Source: Apostichopus japonicus (lineage: Eukaryota > Echinodermata > Holothuroidea > Aspidochirotida > Stichopodidae). Taken from it: a DNA stretch of 64,000 nt. Positions 28,081 through 40,265 of the stretch are shown here, piece by piece. Under the pieces are notes generated by a model, which had not been told where the DNA came from, made no database searches, and was given only the letters and a program-made list of their open reading frames with translations. Position 1 is the first letter of the stretch. Each line of letters begins with the position of its first letter. A program made the position numbers and the translations under genes. Where the stretch lies: positions 19,554,111 through 19,618,110 of the forward strand of contig NC_092576.1 in NCBI RefSeq assembly GCF_037975245.1, read 5' to 3'.

Positions 28081-30713
28081 ATGTGTGATACCGATCAATC
28101 GAATGTGCGGTGCCGATCAATGGTTATGTGCGGTACCGAACAATACAATGTTCCCTAACGATCAATCGAAAGTTCCAAACTGATAAATAGAATGTGCGAT
28201 ACCGATCAAGTGAATATGCGGTACCGATCGATTGAATGCGCGGTAACGATCAATCGAATGTGCGGTACCGATCAATGAAATGTGCTGTACCGAACAATAC
28301 AATGTTCACTACCGATCAATCGAATGTGCGGTACCGATAAATAGAGTGTGCGGTACCGATCAAATGAATGTGTGGTACCGATCTATCGAATGTGCGGAAA
28401 CGATCAATCGAATGTGCGGTACCGATCAATCGAAAGTGCGGTACCGATCAATCGAATGTGCGATACGATCATTGGAATGTGCGATACCGATCAATCGAAT
28501 GTTCCGTACTGATCAATCGAATGTGCGATACCGATCAATTGATTCAGCTGTACCGATCAATTGAATGTGCGAGACCGATCAATCTAATGTGTGATACCGA
28601 TCAATCAAATGTGCGGTACCGATCAATAGAATGTGCGCTACCGATCAATCGAATGTTCCTTACCGATCAATCGAATGTGCGATCCCGATCAATCGAATGT
28701 GCGATACCGATCAATGGAATGTGCGATGCCGATCAATCGAATGTGGGGTACCGTTCTATGGAAAGTGCTGTACCGAACACAAATTGTTCCCTACCGATCA
28801 ATCGAATGTGCGGTACCGAACAATGCAATGTTCATTACCGATCAATCGAATGTTCCTTTTGATCAATATAATGTGTAGTACCGATCAAGCGAATGTGCGG
28901 TACCGATCAATCTAATGTGTGATACCGATCAATCGAATGTGCGGTGCCGATCAATGGTTATGTGCGGTACCGAACAATACAATGTTCCCTAACGATCAAT
29001 CGAAAGTTCCAAACTGATAAATAGAATGTGCGATACCGATCAAGTGAATATGCGGTACCGATCGATTGAATGCGCGGTAACGATCAATCGAATGTGCAGT
29101 ACCGATCAATCGAATGTGCGGTACCGATCAATGAAATGTGCTGTACCGAACAATACAATGTTCACTACCGATCAATCGAATGTGCGGTACCGATAAATAG
29201 AGTGTGCGGTACCGATCAAATGAATGTGTGGTACCGATCTATCGAATGTGCGGAAACGATCAATCGAATGTGCGGTACCGATCAATCGAAAGTGCGGTAC
29301 CGATCAATCGAATGTGCGATACGATCATTGGAATGTGCGATACCGATCAATCAAATGTGCGGTACCGATCACTTGATTGTGCGTTACCGATCAACGAATG
29401 TTCCGTACTGATCAATCGAATGTGCGATACCGATCAATTGATTCAGCTGTACCGATCAATTGAATGTGCGAGACCGATCAATCTAATGTGTGATACCGAT
29501 CAATCAAATGTGCGGTACCGATCAATAGAATGTGCGCTACCGATCAATCGAATGTTCCTTACCGATCAATCGAATGTGCGATCCCGATCAATCGAATGTG
29601 CGATACCGATCAATGGAATGTGCGATGCCGATTAATCGAATGTGGGGTACCGTTCTATGGAAAGTGCTGTACCGAACACAAATTGTTCCCTACCGATCAA
29701 TCGAATGTGCGGTACCGAACAATGCAATGTTCATTACCGATCAATCGAATGTTCCTTTTGATCAATATAATGTGTAGTACCGATCAAGCGAATGTGCGGT
29801 ACCGATCAATCTAATGTGTGATACCGATCAATCGAATGTGCGGTGCCGATCAATGGTTATGTGCGGTACCGAACAATACAATGTTCCCTAACGATCAATC
29901 GAAAGTTCCAAACTGATAAATAGAATGTGCGATACCGATCAAGTGAATATGCGGTACCGATCGATTGAATGCGCGGTAACGATCAATCGAATGTGCAGTA
30001 CCGATCAATCGAATGTGCGGTACCGATCAATGAAATGTGCTGTACCGAACAATACAATGTTCAATACCGATCAATCGAATGTGCGGTACCGATAAATAGA
30101 GTGTGCGGTACCGATCAAATGAATGTGTGGTACCGATCTATCGAATGTGCGGAAACGATCAATCGAATGTGCGGTACCGATCAATCGAAAGTGCGGTACC
30201 GATCAATCGAATGTGCGATACGATCATTGGAATGTGCGATACCGATCAATCAAATGTGCGGTACCGATCACTTGATTGTGCGTTACCGATCAACGAATGT
30301 TCCGTACTGATCAATCGAATGTGCGATACCGATCAATTGATTCAGCTGTACCGATCAATTGAATGTGCGATACCGATCAATCTAATGTGTGATACCGATC
30401 AATCAAATGTGCGGTACCGATCAATAGAATGTGCGCTACCGATCAATCGAATGTTCCTTACCGATCAATCGAATGTGCGATCCCGATCAATCGAATGTGC
30501 GATACCGATCAATGGAATGTGCGATGCCGATCAATCGAATGTGGGGTACCGTTCTATGGAAAGTGCTGTACCGAACAAAAATTGTTCCCTACCGATCAAT
30601 CGAATGTGCGGTACCGAACAATGCAATGTTCATTACCGATCAATCGAATGTTCCTTTTGATCAATATAATGTGTAGTACCGATCAAGCGAATGTGCGGTA
30701 CCGATCAATCGAA
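28081..30713 (+). repeat. Higher-order repeat, three copies of about 899 bp
   Basis: Copies start at 28,081 (835 bp), 28,916 (899 bp) and 29,815 (about 899 bp). Each begins with the same variant units, including one with an extra base in GATCAATGGTTATGTG. The second and third copies are nearly identical over their whole length. This is a second, separate amplification event within the array. Confidence 0.85.
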
Positions 30714-30734
30714 TGTGCGGTACCGATCAATCGA

Positions 30735-32364
30735 ATGTGCTGTACTGATCAATGAAATGTGCGGTACAGATCAAGATAATGTGCGGTACTGATCAATATA
30801 ATGTACGGTACAGATCAATATAATGTGCGGTACCGAACAATACAATGTTCCCTACCGATCATAGGAATGTTCATACTGATCAATAGAATGTGAATGTGCG
30901 GTACCGATCAATCGAATGTTCGTTACCGATGAAGCGAATGTGCAATACCGATCAATCGAATGTGCGGTACAGATCTATGAAATGTACGGTACCGAACAAT
31001 ACAATGTTCCCTACCGATCAATCAAGTGTTCCGTACCGATAAATAGAATGTGCGGTACCGATCAAATGAATGTGCGGTACCGATCAATCGAATGTGCGGT
31101 AACGATCAATCGAATGTGCGGTACCGATCAATCGAATATGCGGTACCGATCAATCGAATGTGCGATACGATAATTGGAATGTGCGATACCGATCAATTGA
31201 ATGTGCCCTACCGATCTATGGAGAGCGGTACCGAACAATACAATGTTCCATTACAATCAATCGAATGTGCGGTACGATCAATCGATGGTACGGTACCGAT
31301 CAATCGTATGTGCAGTACCGATCAATCGAATGTGCAGTACCGATCAATCGAAAGTGCGGTACCGATCAATCGAATGTGCGGTACCGATCAATGAAATGTG
31401 CGGTACCGAACAATACAATGTTCCATACCGATCAATCGAATGTTCTGTACCGATAAATAGAATGTGCGGTACTGATCAAATGAATGTGCGGTACCGATCA
31501 ATCGAATGTGCGGTAACGATCAATCGAATGTGCGGTACCGATCAATCGAATGTGCTGTACTGATCAATGAAATGTGCGGTACAGATCAAGATAATGTGCG
31601 GTACTGATCAATATAATGTACGGTACAGATCAATATAATGTGCGGTACCGAACAATACAATGTTCCCTACCGATCATAGGAATGTTCATACTGATCAATA
31701 GAATGTGAATGTGCGGTACCGATCAATCGAATGTTCGTTACCGATGAAGCGAATGTGCAATACCGATCAATCGAATGTGCGGTACAGATCTATGAAATGT
31801 ACGGTACCGAACAATACAATGTTCCCTACCGATCAATCAAGTGTTACGTACCGATAAATAGAATGTGCGGTACCGATCAAATGAATGTGCGGTACCGATC
31901 AATCGAATGTGCGGTAACGATCAATCGAATGTGCGGTACCGATCAATCGAATATGCGGTACCGATCAATCGAATGTGCGATACGATAATTGGAATGTGCG
32001 ATACCGATCAATTGAATGTGCCCTACCGATCTATGGAGAGCGGTACCGAACAATACAATGTTCCATTACAATCAATCGAATGTGCGGTACGATCAATCGA
32101 TGGTACGGTACCGATCAATCGTATGTGCAGTACCGATCAATCGAATGTGCAGTACCGATCAATCGAAAGTGCGGTACCGATCAATCGAATGTGCGGTACC
32201 GATCAATGAAATGTGCGGTACCGAACAATACAATGTTCCATACCGATCAATCGAATGTTCTGTACCGATAAATAGAATGTGCGGTACTGATCAAATGAAT
32301 GTGCGGTACCGATCAATCGAATGTGCGGTAACGATCAATCGAATGTGCGGTACCGATCAATCGA
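30735..32364 (+). repeat. Higher-order repeat, two 815-bp copies
   Basis: The blocks starting at 30,735 and 31,550 match at an offset of 815 bp and share rare variants such as ACAGATCAAGATAATG and a 20-base unit TACGATCAATCGATGG. A diverged relative of the start of this block occurs again at about 33,131. Further looser block repeats follow, with offsets of 682-704 bp (33.4-34.5 kb) and 308-330 bp (34.7-35.4 kb), all near multiples of 22. Confidence 0.8.
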
Positions 32365-35300
32365 ATATGCGGTACCGATCAATCGAATATGCGGTACCGA
32401 TCAATCGAATGTGCCATACGATCATTGGAATGTGCGATACCGATCAATTGAATGTGCCCTACCGATCTATGGAAAGAGCGGTACCGAACAATACAATGAT
32501 CCATACCAATCAATCGAATGTGCGGTACCGATCAATCGATTGTGCGGTACCGATAATCGAATGTGGGGTACCGATCAATCGAAGTTTCGCTACCCATCAA
32601 TGGAATGTGCGATACCGATCAATTGAATGTGCGATACCGATCAATCGAATGTTCGGTATCGATCTATGGAATGTGCAGTACAGATCCATTGAATGTGCGG
32701 TAACGATCAATCGAATGTGCGGTACCGATCAATCGAATGTGCAGTACCGATCACTCGAATGTGCGGTACCGATCAATCAAATGTGCGCTACCGATCAATA
32801 GAATGTGCGGTACCGATCAATCGAATGTTCCTTACCGACCAATAGAATGTGCGATACCGATCAATCGAATGTGCGATACCGATCAATCGAATGTGCGATG
32901 CCCATCAATCGAAAGTGCCTTACCGATCTATGGAAAGTGCTGTACCGAACAAAAATTGTTCCCTACCGATCAATCGAATGTGCGGTACCGATCTATGGAA
33001 TGTGCGGTACCGAACAATGCAATGTTCATTACCGATCAATCGAATGTTCCTTTTGATCAATATACTGTGTAGTACCGATCAAGCGAATTTGCGGTACCGA
33101 TCAATCGAATGTGCGGTACCGATCAATCGAATGTGCTGTACTGATCAATATAATGTGCGGTACAGATCAAGATAATGTGCGGTACTGATCAATATAATGT
33201 GCGGTACAGATCAATATAATGTGCGGTACCGAACAATACAATGTTCCCTACCGATCATTCGAATGTTCATACTGATCAATAGAATGTGAATGTGCGGTAC
33301 CGATCAATCGAATGTTCGTTACCGATGAAGCGAATATGCAATACCGATCAATCGAATGTGTGGTACCGATCTATGAAATGTACGGTACCGAACAATACAA
33401 TGTTCCCTACCGATCTATCGAATGTTCGGGACCGATAAATAGAATGTGCACTACCGATCAAGTGAATGTGCGGTACCGATCAATCGAATGTGCAGTACCG
33501 ATTTATCGAATGTGAGCTAACAATCAATCGAATGTGCTGTACCGATCAATCGAATGTGCAGTACCGATCAAGGGAATGTGCGGTACCGATTAATCGAATG
33601 TGCGGTACCGATCAAGCGAATGTGCGGTACCGATCAGTTGAATGTGCAGTACCGATCAATCGAATGTGCGGTACCGATCAATCGAATATGCGGTACTGAT
33701 CAATCGAATGTGCGATACCGATCAATCTAATGTGCGATTTCGATCAATCGAATGTGCGGTACCTATCTATGGAATGTGCGGTACCGGACAATATAACGAT
33801 CCCTACCGATCAATCGAATGTGCGGTACCGATCAATAGAATGTGTAGTACCGATCAAGCAAATATGCGGTACCGACCAAGCGAATGTACGGTACTGATCA
33901 ATCGAATGTTCGGTACCCATCATTCGAATGTGCGGTACCGATCCATCGAATGTGCGATACCCATCCATCGAATGTGCGATACCGATCAATCGAATGTGCG
34001 GTACCGATCAATTGAATGTGCGGTACCGATCAATCGAATGTGCGGTACCTATCTATGAAATGTACGGTACCGAACAATACAATGTTCCCTACCGATCTAT
34101 CGAATGTTCGGTACCGATCTATAGAATGTGCACTACCGATCAAGTGAATGTGCGGTACCGATCAATCGAATGTGCAGTACCGATCAATCGAATGTGCGGT
34201 ACCTATTTATCGAATGTGAGCTACCAATCAATCGAATGTGCTGTACCGATCAATCGAATGTGCAGTACCGATCAAGGGAATGTGCGGTACCGATCAATCG
34301 AATGTGCGGTACCGATCAAGCGAATGTGCGGTACCGATCAATTGAATGTGCGGTACCGATCAAGCGAATGTGCAGTACCGATCAATCGAATGTGCGGTAC
34401 CGATCAATCGAATATGCGGTACTGATCAATCGAATGTGCGATTTCGATCAATCGAATGTGCGGTACCGATCTATGGAATGTGCGGTACCGGACAATATAA
34501 CGATCCCTACCGATCAATCGAATGTGCGGTACCGATCAATAGAATGTGTAGTACCGATCAATCAAATATGCGGTACCGACCAAGCGAATGTACGGTACCG
34601 ATCCATCGAATGTGCGATACCCATCCATCGAGTGTGCGATACCGATCAATCGAATGTGCGGTACCGATCAAGCGAATGTGCGGTACCGATCAATTGAATG
34701 TGCGTTACCGATCAATTGAATATGCGGTACCGATCAATCAAAAATGCGGTACCGATCAATAGAATGTGCATTACCGATCATTCGAATGTGCTGTACCGAT
34801 CAATCGAATGTGCGGTACCGATCAATCGAATGTTCGGTACCAATCAATCGAATGTGCGATACCGATCAATCGAATGTGCGATACCGATCAATCTAATGTG
34901 CGATACCGATCAATGGAATGTGCGGTACCGCAAAATACAATGATCCCTACCGATCAATCGAATGTTCCGTACCGATCAATAGAATGTGCAGAACCGATTA
35001 AGCGAATGTGCGGTACCGATCAAGTGAATATGCGGTACCGATCAATCGAATATGCGGTACCGATCAATCAAAAATGCGGTACCGATCAATAGAATGTGCA
35101 TTACCGATCATTCGAATGTGCTGTACCGATCAATCGAATGTGCGGTACCGATCAATCGAATGTTCGGTACCAATCAATCGAATGTGCGATACCGATCAAT
35201 CTAATGTGCGATACCGATCAATGGAATGTGTGGTACCGAAAAATACAATGATCCCTACCGATCAATCGAAAGTTCCGTACCGATCAATAGAATGTGCAGA

Positions 35301-35418
35301 ACCGATTAAGCGAATGTGCGGTACCGATCAAGTGAATATGCGGTACCGATCAATCGAATTTGCGGTAACGATCAATCGAATTTGCGGTACCGATCAATCC
35401 AATTGCGGTACCGATCAA

Positions 35419-36893
35419 CCGGTAATGTATTTGCGTTGTTCAACGTATGTCACCGATTAATTTGCAATGTTATAACGTTAACTTTTCCTATTGGTTCCTA
35501 CTTACATATTTCTAAACATTTCCTAAAAAGCCTGTGTAAACTATAGAGTGACCCAGTATGCCGCTGGGTAATGCTGAAGGCAAGGTCGTGTTTGTTTACC
35601 CTTGAACGCTTTGTAAGTTGAAGTTGTTCACTAGCTTATTCATATACTCTTGTTATTGTGTGTATTTTATATTTAATTTGTACTGTTCATGGGCATAATT
35701 ATGTTACAGCAGACTGTCACAGTTAATTACTTGATTTCCTGCTGACCACAAGATCAAATCTCCAGCTCTATATGCTTGGATCTATTGTGTGGAATCAATG
35801 AAGTGTAAATACATTGTGAAGCTTGTGCAATCTAGGCGGCTCTCCTTGTAGAACCTCTGTTTTTACCCCCCATGGTACAACCAGGCAACTCCCTGGTACA
35901 ACCGACTAACTGACATATAGGGCTCTTGATGCTTTGTAGTGAAATGTACACAAAACCAGTACACATACAATGTATATACAGTCAGTATACATGAAAAAAA
36001 AACTAATATATGCTACTGTAAAAGTGAAACCGATAATTGCCGTTCAATTTTATCGATGATTGTTTGGTTAAGGGTATTAAAGAGTTTCCTGTTTTTTTAG
36101 TCACGAATGATTGTTTACCAAGTTTGTTATGCTAATCCGACAGTAGGATATACATTATCTTTGTAAAATAGTTTCTGTCGGAATCTGCCCGGATTCAAAT
36201 ATTCGCGAATATTTGATATTGCGATATCGGGAATTAAGTAAATAAATATATCCAGTGTTTGTTAGTTCAATTCCAAGAGCAAAGAGCATAAACTCGGCGT
36301 TTCATACTAAGGTTCCTTCGAATATCACAACAGGAATTTGTTAATTACGACTTGTGAGTGAACTTTCACTCTTTGAATAATAATTTTACTTTGCTGAAAG
36401 TCCTCTTTTAGAATTGAAAGAATGAGAAATTACTGTGAAACTGATAAACTGTCGAATGAGAAAAACCTTTCGCGATACTAGTACTGAGTAAACTAGGCTT
36501 ATACAGTACAGACGCGCTGCTAGTTTTATTCTTGTATGTAAATTTTGTACACATTACAGTACGGTACAGGGAACTCCAATGGAATTGCATGACCCCGCGG
36601 GGTCATATCTGATGGCAGCTACACGGTGTATATAGAATTACCTCGGCAAAATTGCGAAGACAAAGGGCGGATCAACTTAGCTAGGCGAGGCGGGCGGAAA
36701 CTTGATCAGACGGTGTATCTAATCTGTTTGCACCCGACTGCCTGGCATATATGGTCAGGGTTGGACGTGTGGGCAGGAAAATACGCCGTGATAGGAATTT
36801 AGAACACTTTATACAGGAGATGTGTTATGAAGATCAGTGCATTCGTCGATAAATATCAAATACAACGAATTAAAAAGTAGCACGTAACTTTAC
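35419..36893. other. Non-coding stretch beyond the satellite
   Basis: No exon was recognised. This is where the catalytic-loop and C-lobe exons of the minus-strand receptor would be expected, but no HRDLAARN or DFG coding sequence was found on the minus strand, so the gene appears truncated here. Confidence 0.45.
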
Positions 36894-37024
36894 CCCGTAT
36901 TAATGAATTCAATCCATTCCTTTCAGGATATCCACGATAGAAGTCTTTGCCATCAATTCTGTCCAACTCATTCCTGGGCATCCGTCTTCCATGAAATCTT
37001 GCAAAGTTTGGCATACCATGTGTT
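36894..37024 (-). pseudogene. RTK exon: kinase helix D to helix E
   Basis: The acceptor TACTACAAG lies at 37,025 and the donor GTAAAG begins at 36,893. In the frame set by the preceding exon (phase 1) it reads EHMVCQTLQDFMED, SWTELMAK and DILKGMD-stop-IH-stop-YG. The TLQDFM helix and DILxGMDxIH segment fit helices D and E just before the catalytic loop of a receptor tyrosine kinase. The two stops are a TGA and a TAA, at about the tyrosine or phenylalanine and glutamine positions expected for GMDxIHxYG. Confidence 0.6.
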
Positions 37025-37781
37025 CTTGTAGTAAGTAAATTTGACCTTAATATCACACGATAAATAATTGACTCATACATTCACAAGGCAACACGATCAA
37101 GGTATAAAAAGGATTTAATGTTGATAATATATTTAAAAAAAATATTTTATAATTTTTTGGAGGGTTTCTATGTAAAGGTATACCATGACGCCTGCTAAAG
37201 CGTAGTTGAATTTTTAAATAAATTCTCCGATAGGAATAGTTTCTTAAGACACGAGAATGTTCTCATTAGAGACATGTGCTGAGTTGATCGTTTTTCTGTA
37301 GATTGTGATTAATTATAGTGATTTTACTTCTACTCTGCAATTAAGAGGGCTCTCTGTTAATGTTATTTGTGGGTATAAGAAAATGTAATGGAAGAACATT
37401 ATTCTGTGTGTGTTTTTGACCATGTTTTCACCATTTCCTGTCTTTTCCGATGCATGCATGCTCTCCAAGACTAAATAGTTATTGAAGTATTTGTTATTCT
37501 TTAATTACACAATAATTTTTGAAACATTCTTTTCTATCAGCCTCAGTCCTTTCTTGACTTCGTCTCCCTGTGTCTAGTTACCGTAACTTTATGTAAAAAT
37601 AGCGTTAAATTGACAAAAAGCTTGCAAAAAAGAGATACTGTATCTGTCCTCATTTAACTGTTGGACTAAGTTATATGTTCTTGGTCTGTGCATTTTATCA
37701 TAGACGAATACATACATAAAGTCTGATTAAATAATTCATTCATTAATTAGTCATCTGGCTAAGCGTTGAAAGCGTCCATAC

Positions 37782-37895
37782 CTCCATCCATGTATATACC
37801 CTATGTCCTGACAATATTCCCGGCATTTTTAGGGAGCTCTAGAAGGCGTCGTACATGGTAGTTCCAATGGAGAGCGATAGAGGAGGTGTCGTTTT
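37782..37895 (-). pseudogene. RTK exon: helix C to beta-4 of the kinase
   Basis: The acceptor TTTATACACAG and the donor GTATGG bound a 114-bp exon in phase 1 at both ends. It reads NDTSSIALHWNYHVRRLLEL, then PKNAGNIVRT-stop-GIYMDG. The LLELPKxxxNIVRxxGI order is that of helix C and strand beta-4 in receptor tyrosine kinases. One TAG stop interrupts the frame at the leucine or similar position before GIY. Confidence 0.65.
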
Positions 37896-38154
37896 CTGTG
37901 TATAAATCATGGAAGTTGTGAACAATTCTACTAGGATGAACGTAACCATGGCTTTAATGAACTACTAATCTGAGCAATCCAACCCGTCATTGAAAAATGC
38001 AAGCGCCCTTAAGGTTGGAAATATAATATGATATACTGATTGCGAAGAAATTAAATGCACATGTTATGACAAAACAAAATGTAGTTAAAAAGAATATATT
38101 GAAGATGTTAGTTTATAATAATGATTTCATAATAGTAAAGTATATATGTTTCAC

Positions 38155-38304
38155 CTGATGCTGTAGTAATAACTGCGGATTTACTTCGATTATTGCCGTA
38201 GTTAAGTATTCCTGTCCAACGTTTGTATAATTCTCCAACCTTAAGGCTCATAAGGACGCAGATGTTGTGGAGCTGATTCCATAGTTTGGTCTCCGAGTAA
38301 TATG
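38155..38304 (-). CDS. RTK exon: kinase N-lobe beta strands
   Basis: The acceptor CATTGCGATAG and the donor GTGAAA bound 150 bp with phase 1 at both ends; the frame is open. It reads YYSETKLWNQLHNICVLMSL, then KVGELYKRWTGILN and SKSAVITTAS. This fits strands beta-1 to beta-3 of a kinase: LxVGxLYKxxxG in place of the glycine loop, and AVITT in place of the VAVK motif. The beta-3 lysine and the full GxGxxG are both missing, so an active kinase is unlikely even before the stops arose. Confidence 0.6.
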
Positions 38305-38983
38305 CTATCGCAATGAGAAAGTGTCGATCAATATTTCAAATGCCGACCGTAACAGGCGGCACAGCGAGACATGCAATAACAACTGGCGAACCAAAGCTAC
38401 ATATCCGATACTTAACAAAATATGTATTGACTATGGTTATGGTGATCCCAAAGGGCTAGTACTAAGCTTTGGGATGTGGCATAGTCATTATATTATTCCT
38501 TCATGCACAACATAGACTCTTTGGATTACTGTAGATAACATCATACAGCTACTTACGATTGATTACTAAGTACTCGATGCCGTTACATTGTAATAACTTT
38601 ATATTGCCCAACAGTTTTTCAATTACAACCTGGAAAAATCATAGTTACATTAACGATATATTGTATGATAATTTTTTGAAAGCAAGAAAGCAACATATAT
38701 TACATCACATTGTACATTAACATAAAAATCAAAGATAGTGTGACTACTCCTTAATGAAATATTACACTTTAAGTCACTTGTTTATTGTAAATATTCATAC
38801 CGCACATGTGCATAATGGCAATAATAGCCGAGTTTTTGCTTTCGGTTGAAAGTACTTTGGATTTGTTATTTAAAAAGAGCATAACAAGAGTGGAAAGGGT
38901 TCCTGGAAAACTTATAGAATTATTGACTTGGAAACTTGACAAAAAGTAAAATTAAAGAATACATCGTATTTATAACCACTAAC

Positions 38984-39033
38984 CGTATTCGCCATCTTCT
39001 CCCTCTTGGTTTGGTATTTCTGGAAGTCTGCGA
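38984..39033 (-). CDS. RTK exon: short juxtamembrane exon
   Basis: A 50-bp exon lies between AATTTAG and GTTAGT. With the phase carried from the upstream exon it reads RRLPEIPNQEGEDGEY and hands phase 1 to the N-lobe exon. The acidic stretch with a single tyrosine is typical of juxtamembrane segments, where that tyrosine can be a phosphorylation site. Recognition rests mainly on phase and splice fit. Confidence 0.55.
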
Positions 39034-40166
39034 CTAAATTGATTAATTTAAAGTTTAATTTAATCTCCCTTTCAAATGCCCTAAAAATAATTTACTGTGC
39101 TGCTGTTTTACAAATTATTTTAAAGCCAGTTTTCATACCTTTAAAAATCAACCATATTCGGATCAAGTTGTAAGTAAAATTTAAATCGAACTCACACGAA
39201 GCTGATGTCGAATATTCAATAACAACAGTTTTTATGACAGTTGGTGAATGTTGTATTAAAGTACTAACTACAGCCGTAGAGTTTAACTTCCTTCCATTGT
39301 GTTTTTTGCAACAACATTTCATAGGTCGCTTATTTGATTAAACAGCTAAACGAAAGAACTTTAAGTCGAGTGTATGTTTTCCTAAATTATTTCAGTTTCT
39401 CTTTTTTCCCTTCAAAGTTTTTGAAAATGATCGAGTCTATCGTAACAATAACGACTAACGTCGATATGTGAGCATTTATATACATCTCTTGATCGGCGTA
39501 AGGGAATTCAAATGATTAGAGTTACAGTGATTCTGTTTTATTTGTTCATGCCTGCCAGCCTCCTGAGCATTTGTAAAACTTAGACATTAGTTTCACGAAT
39601 TTGGGTCATTATGAGAAATAAATATTTTTACCTGAGTGTGGTTTCGACTATGTTAAGCTCCTCTGGCAAAATAAAATCAAATAAGAACGAAATCTCATAT
39701 TATACTTACATATTTATTCCTACGGTGGTAGGCTTTATATAGTGTTATGTAGTAATGTAGATACTATAGAAATATTATTAACGTCTTAGTCAAAGAATAA
39801 GAAAAAAACATGATCTTTTCTGACCTGAATGATATTATAAATCCCTTAACACGTTTCATTGAATCCAAATGATTGAAATAATGATAATAGATGGGCCTAC
39901 ATGGATCAATCACACTCTTTTCTCCATTTGTTAAACCAAACAAAAACACACAAACCACAAAATGAAACTGGGCGAAACTTGTGAATTAAAGAAGGATTCA
40001 TGCCCGAATCTGAACTATAACATAAAGACCTTCTTTTACTAATTTAGTACTCTTTAGTTCCCATGATTCGAGGCATTTAACAATGAATGGTTACTCAGAA
40101 TTGTAGGAAACTATTCTGAACAATAGCTTACAGCACATGTAGCTTAAAGTCTCCTCAAAATCTTAC

Positions 40167-40265
40167 TTTTCTTTACAACCAGTAAATGTTTTCGTACCGT
40201 CCTCTTCATCTGCGACAATGTAGGTTGAGTAGCCAGGAAGGACACTTTGTAAGGCACCCGCACTA
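40167..40265 (-). CDS. RTK exon: juxtamembrane, upstream part
   Basis: A 99-bp exon runs between the acceptor CTTACTTCTACAG and the donor GTAAGA; its phases are 2 and 2, which matches the next exon. It reads SAGALQSVLPGYSTYIVADE, then EDGTKTFTGCKE. It contains two tyrosines in an acidic setting, as in receptor juxtamembrane regions. The frame is open. No similarity strong enough to name the receptor was recognised. Confidence 0.5.

Larger units (their letters stand above)
18665..35418 (+). repeat. 22-bp satellite, right block, forward polarity
   Basis: About 760 tandem units have consensus CGGTACCGATC then AATCGAATGTG. Each unit holds the 8-bp palindrome CGGTACCG, the near-palindrome CGATCAATCG and three CpG sites. 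A recurrent second unit type reads TACCGAACAATACAATG then TTCC. Many variants are CG to CA or TG changes. Some units have 21 or 18 bases (for example CGATACGATCATTGGAATG), which mark the phase of higher-order blocks. All three plus-strand frames lack stops over long stretches and encode the same repeated peptide (MCGTDQSNVRY, RSIECAVPINR), because 22 leaves remainder 1 when divided by 3. This is a satellite, not a gene. It ends at about 35,418 in AT-rich sequence. Confidence 0.96.

Noticed and set aside
17237-35418. CRISPR-like array of short repeats
   Set aside because: The units abut directly with no unique spacers, the organism is eukaryotic, and there are no cas genes.
17270-35460. Dozens of open frames of 60-270 codons in the satellite
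   Set aside because: They all encode the same 22-residue cycle in every frame and arise from the unit length and lack of stops, not from a gene.
38321-38515. A 64-codon plus-strand frame with SFGMW resembling kinase SFGxxxWE
   Set aside because: It is on the strand opposite the receptor gene and the surrounding residues do not fit a kinase.
39092-39322. Minus-strand frame of 76 codons as a receptor exon
   Set aside because: No splice borders fit and no domain is visible, though it lies between two supported exons.
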